Part shown: piece after piece, positions 6,515 through 6,769 of the stretch
Position numbering within the stretch: position 1 is the stretch's first letter
Layout of the letters: every line of letters begins with the position of its first letter
Source of the DNA: an uncultured Anaerolineaceae bacterium
GTDB lineage: Bacteria; Chloroflexota; Anaerolineae; Anaerolineales; Anaerolineaceae
NCBI GenBank assembly: GCA_937897615.1
Contig: CALCNO010000186.1
Span: 1-6,769, forward strand
Direction of reading: 5' to 3'
DNA length: 6,769 nt
Made by a program: the position numbers and the translations under genes
The notes under the pieces: generated by a model
What the model was told of the DNA's origin: nothing
The model's input: the letters and a program-made list of their open reading frames with translations, nothing else
Databases searched by the model: none

Positions 6515-6769
6515 TTACTTCTTCAATACCACCAGGGCATTGTAGGCGTTCTTAACCTTGTTGGTGTAGATGATCCACATGACCAGGAAAGCAACCGTGG
6601 AAAGGCCCATTGTCACGCCGGAAGCGTAGAGACAAATGAGCATCCAGGTAACAAAGTCCAGGTTGATGCGATCAACGGTAAGGTTGGCTTTGTCCAGAGC
6701 GTCGTTCAATTCCTTGGCCAGGCCGCGGAATTCGGGGAAGTACCAGTAGAAATTCCAGCCGGGGATGAA
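6515..6769 (-). CDS. Partial membrane protein, paralogue of the C-terminal part of the GYF_2 protein
   Basis: The frame is open from the window edge to a TAA at 6515-6517, giving 84 C-terminal residues; the start lies beyond the window. A TTG at 6709 is not the start, because the 20 residues before it carry the family motif: FIPGWNFYWYF, then GLAKELN. This aligns without gaps to FIPFFNFYWIF and GWAKDAN of the neighbouring GYF_2 protein, with 13 identities over the first 30 residues. The distance from motif to C-terminus is also nearly the same (84 against 86 residues). A hydrophobic segment at visible residues about 38-68 (FVTWMLICLYASG and FLVMWIIYT) is a membrane anchor, followed by a polar, Lys-containing tail. 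Whether it too has an N-terminal GYF_2 domain cannot be seen. Function is unknown. Confidence 0.8.
   Translation of the reverse strand, partial: FIPGWNFYWYFPEFRGLAKELNDALDKANLTVDRINLDFVTWMLICLYASGVTMGLSTVAFLVMWIIYTNKVKNAYNALVVLKK

Noticed and set aside
6707..6709. TTG as a start of the right-edge minus-strand gene.
   Set aside because: The 20 in-frame codons before it carry the FIPGWNFYW...GLAKE motif shared with the neighbouring protein, so the gene continues past the window edge.

Overview
The window holds the 3' half of a bacterial respiratory complex I operon on the + strand: nuoJ (5' end cut off by the window edge), nuoK, nuoL, nuoM and nuoN. These are the membrane-arm subunits in canonical order, with gaps of only 1, 11, 10 and 15 nt, so they are almost certainly one polycistronic unit. 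Nearly all charged residues expected of the proton-translocating subunits are present: the two NuoK glutamates, the TM5 Glu / TM7 Lys pairs of NuoL, NuoM and NuoN, and the TM12 Lys or Glu. The one visible departure is Gln in place of the usual TM7-region His in NuoN.

nuoN ends nine bases before a perfect 34-bp palindrome (5699-5732) with a GC core and A/T flanks. This reads as a bidirectional intrinsic terminator, because a minus-strand gene ends ten bases beyond it. That gene (5742-6425) encodes a 227-aa membrane protein with an N-terminal GYF_2 (DUF4339-type) domain, a Pro/Ala-rich linker and a hydrophobic C-terminal part carrying an FIPFFNFYW...GWAK motif. Behind it, after a second hairpin terminator (6464-6498), lies the 3' end of another minus-strand gene (6515 to the window edge). 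Its visible 84 residues resemble the C-terminal part of the GYF_2 protein, so the two look like tandem paralogues of unknown function.

Organism: the style of the Nuo proteins and the small GYF_2 membrane proteins suggest Chloroflexota, perhaps Anaerolineae. This is an impression from family resemblance, not a demonstrated assignment. GC content is visibly higher in the nuo genes (41 of 60 bases in 2341-2400) than in parts of the minus-strand genes (24 of 60 in 5941-6000).

Functionally, NuoJ and NuoK link the quinone-reducing arm to the antiporter-like subunits, and NuoN, NuoM and NuoL form the distal proton-pumping chain. The GYF_2 genes point the opposite way and are separated by a terminator, so nothing ties them to complex I beyond adjacency. 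I find no tRNA, rRNA, CRISPR array, insertion sequence or integration site, no gene-free stretch over 300 bases, and no convincing novel multi-gene system.
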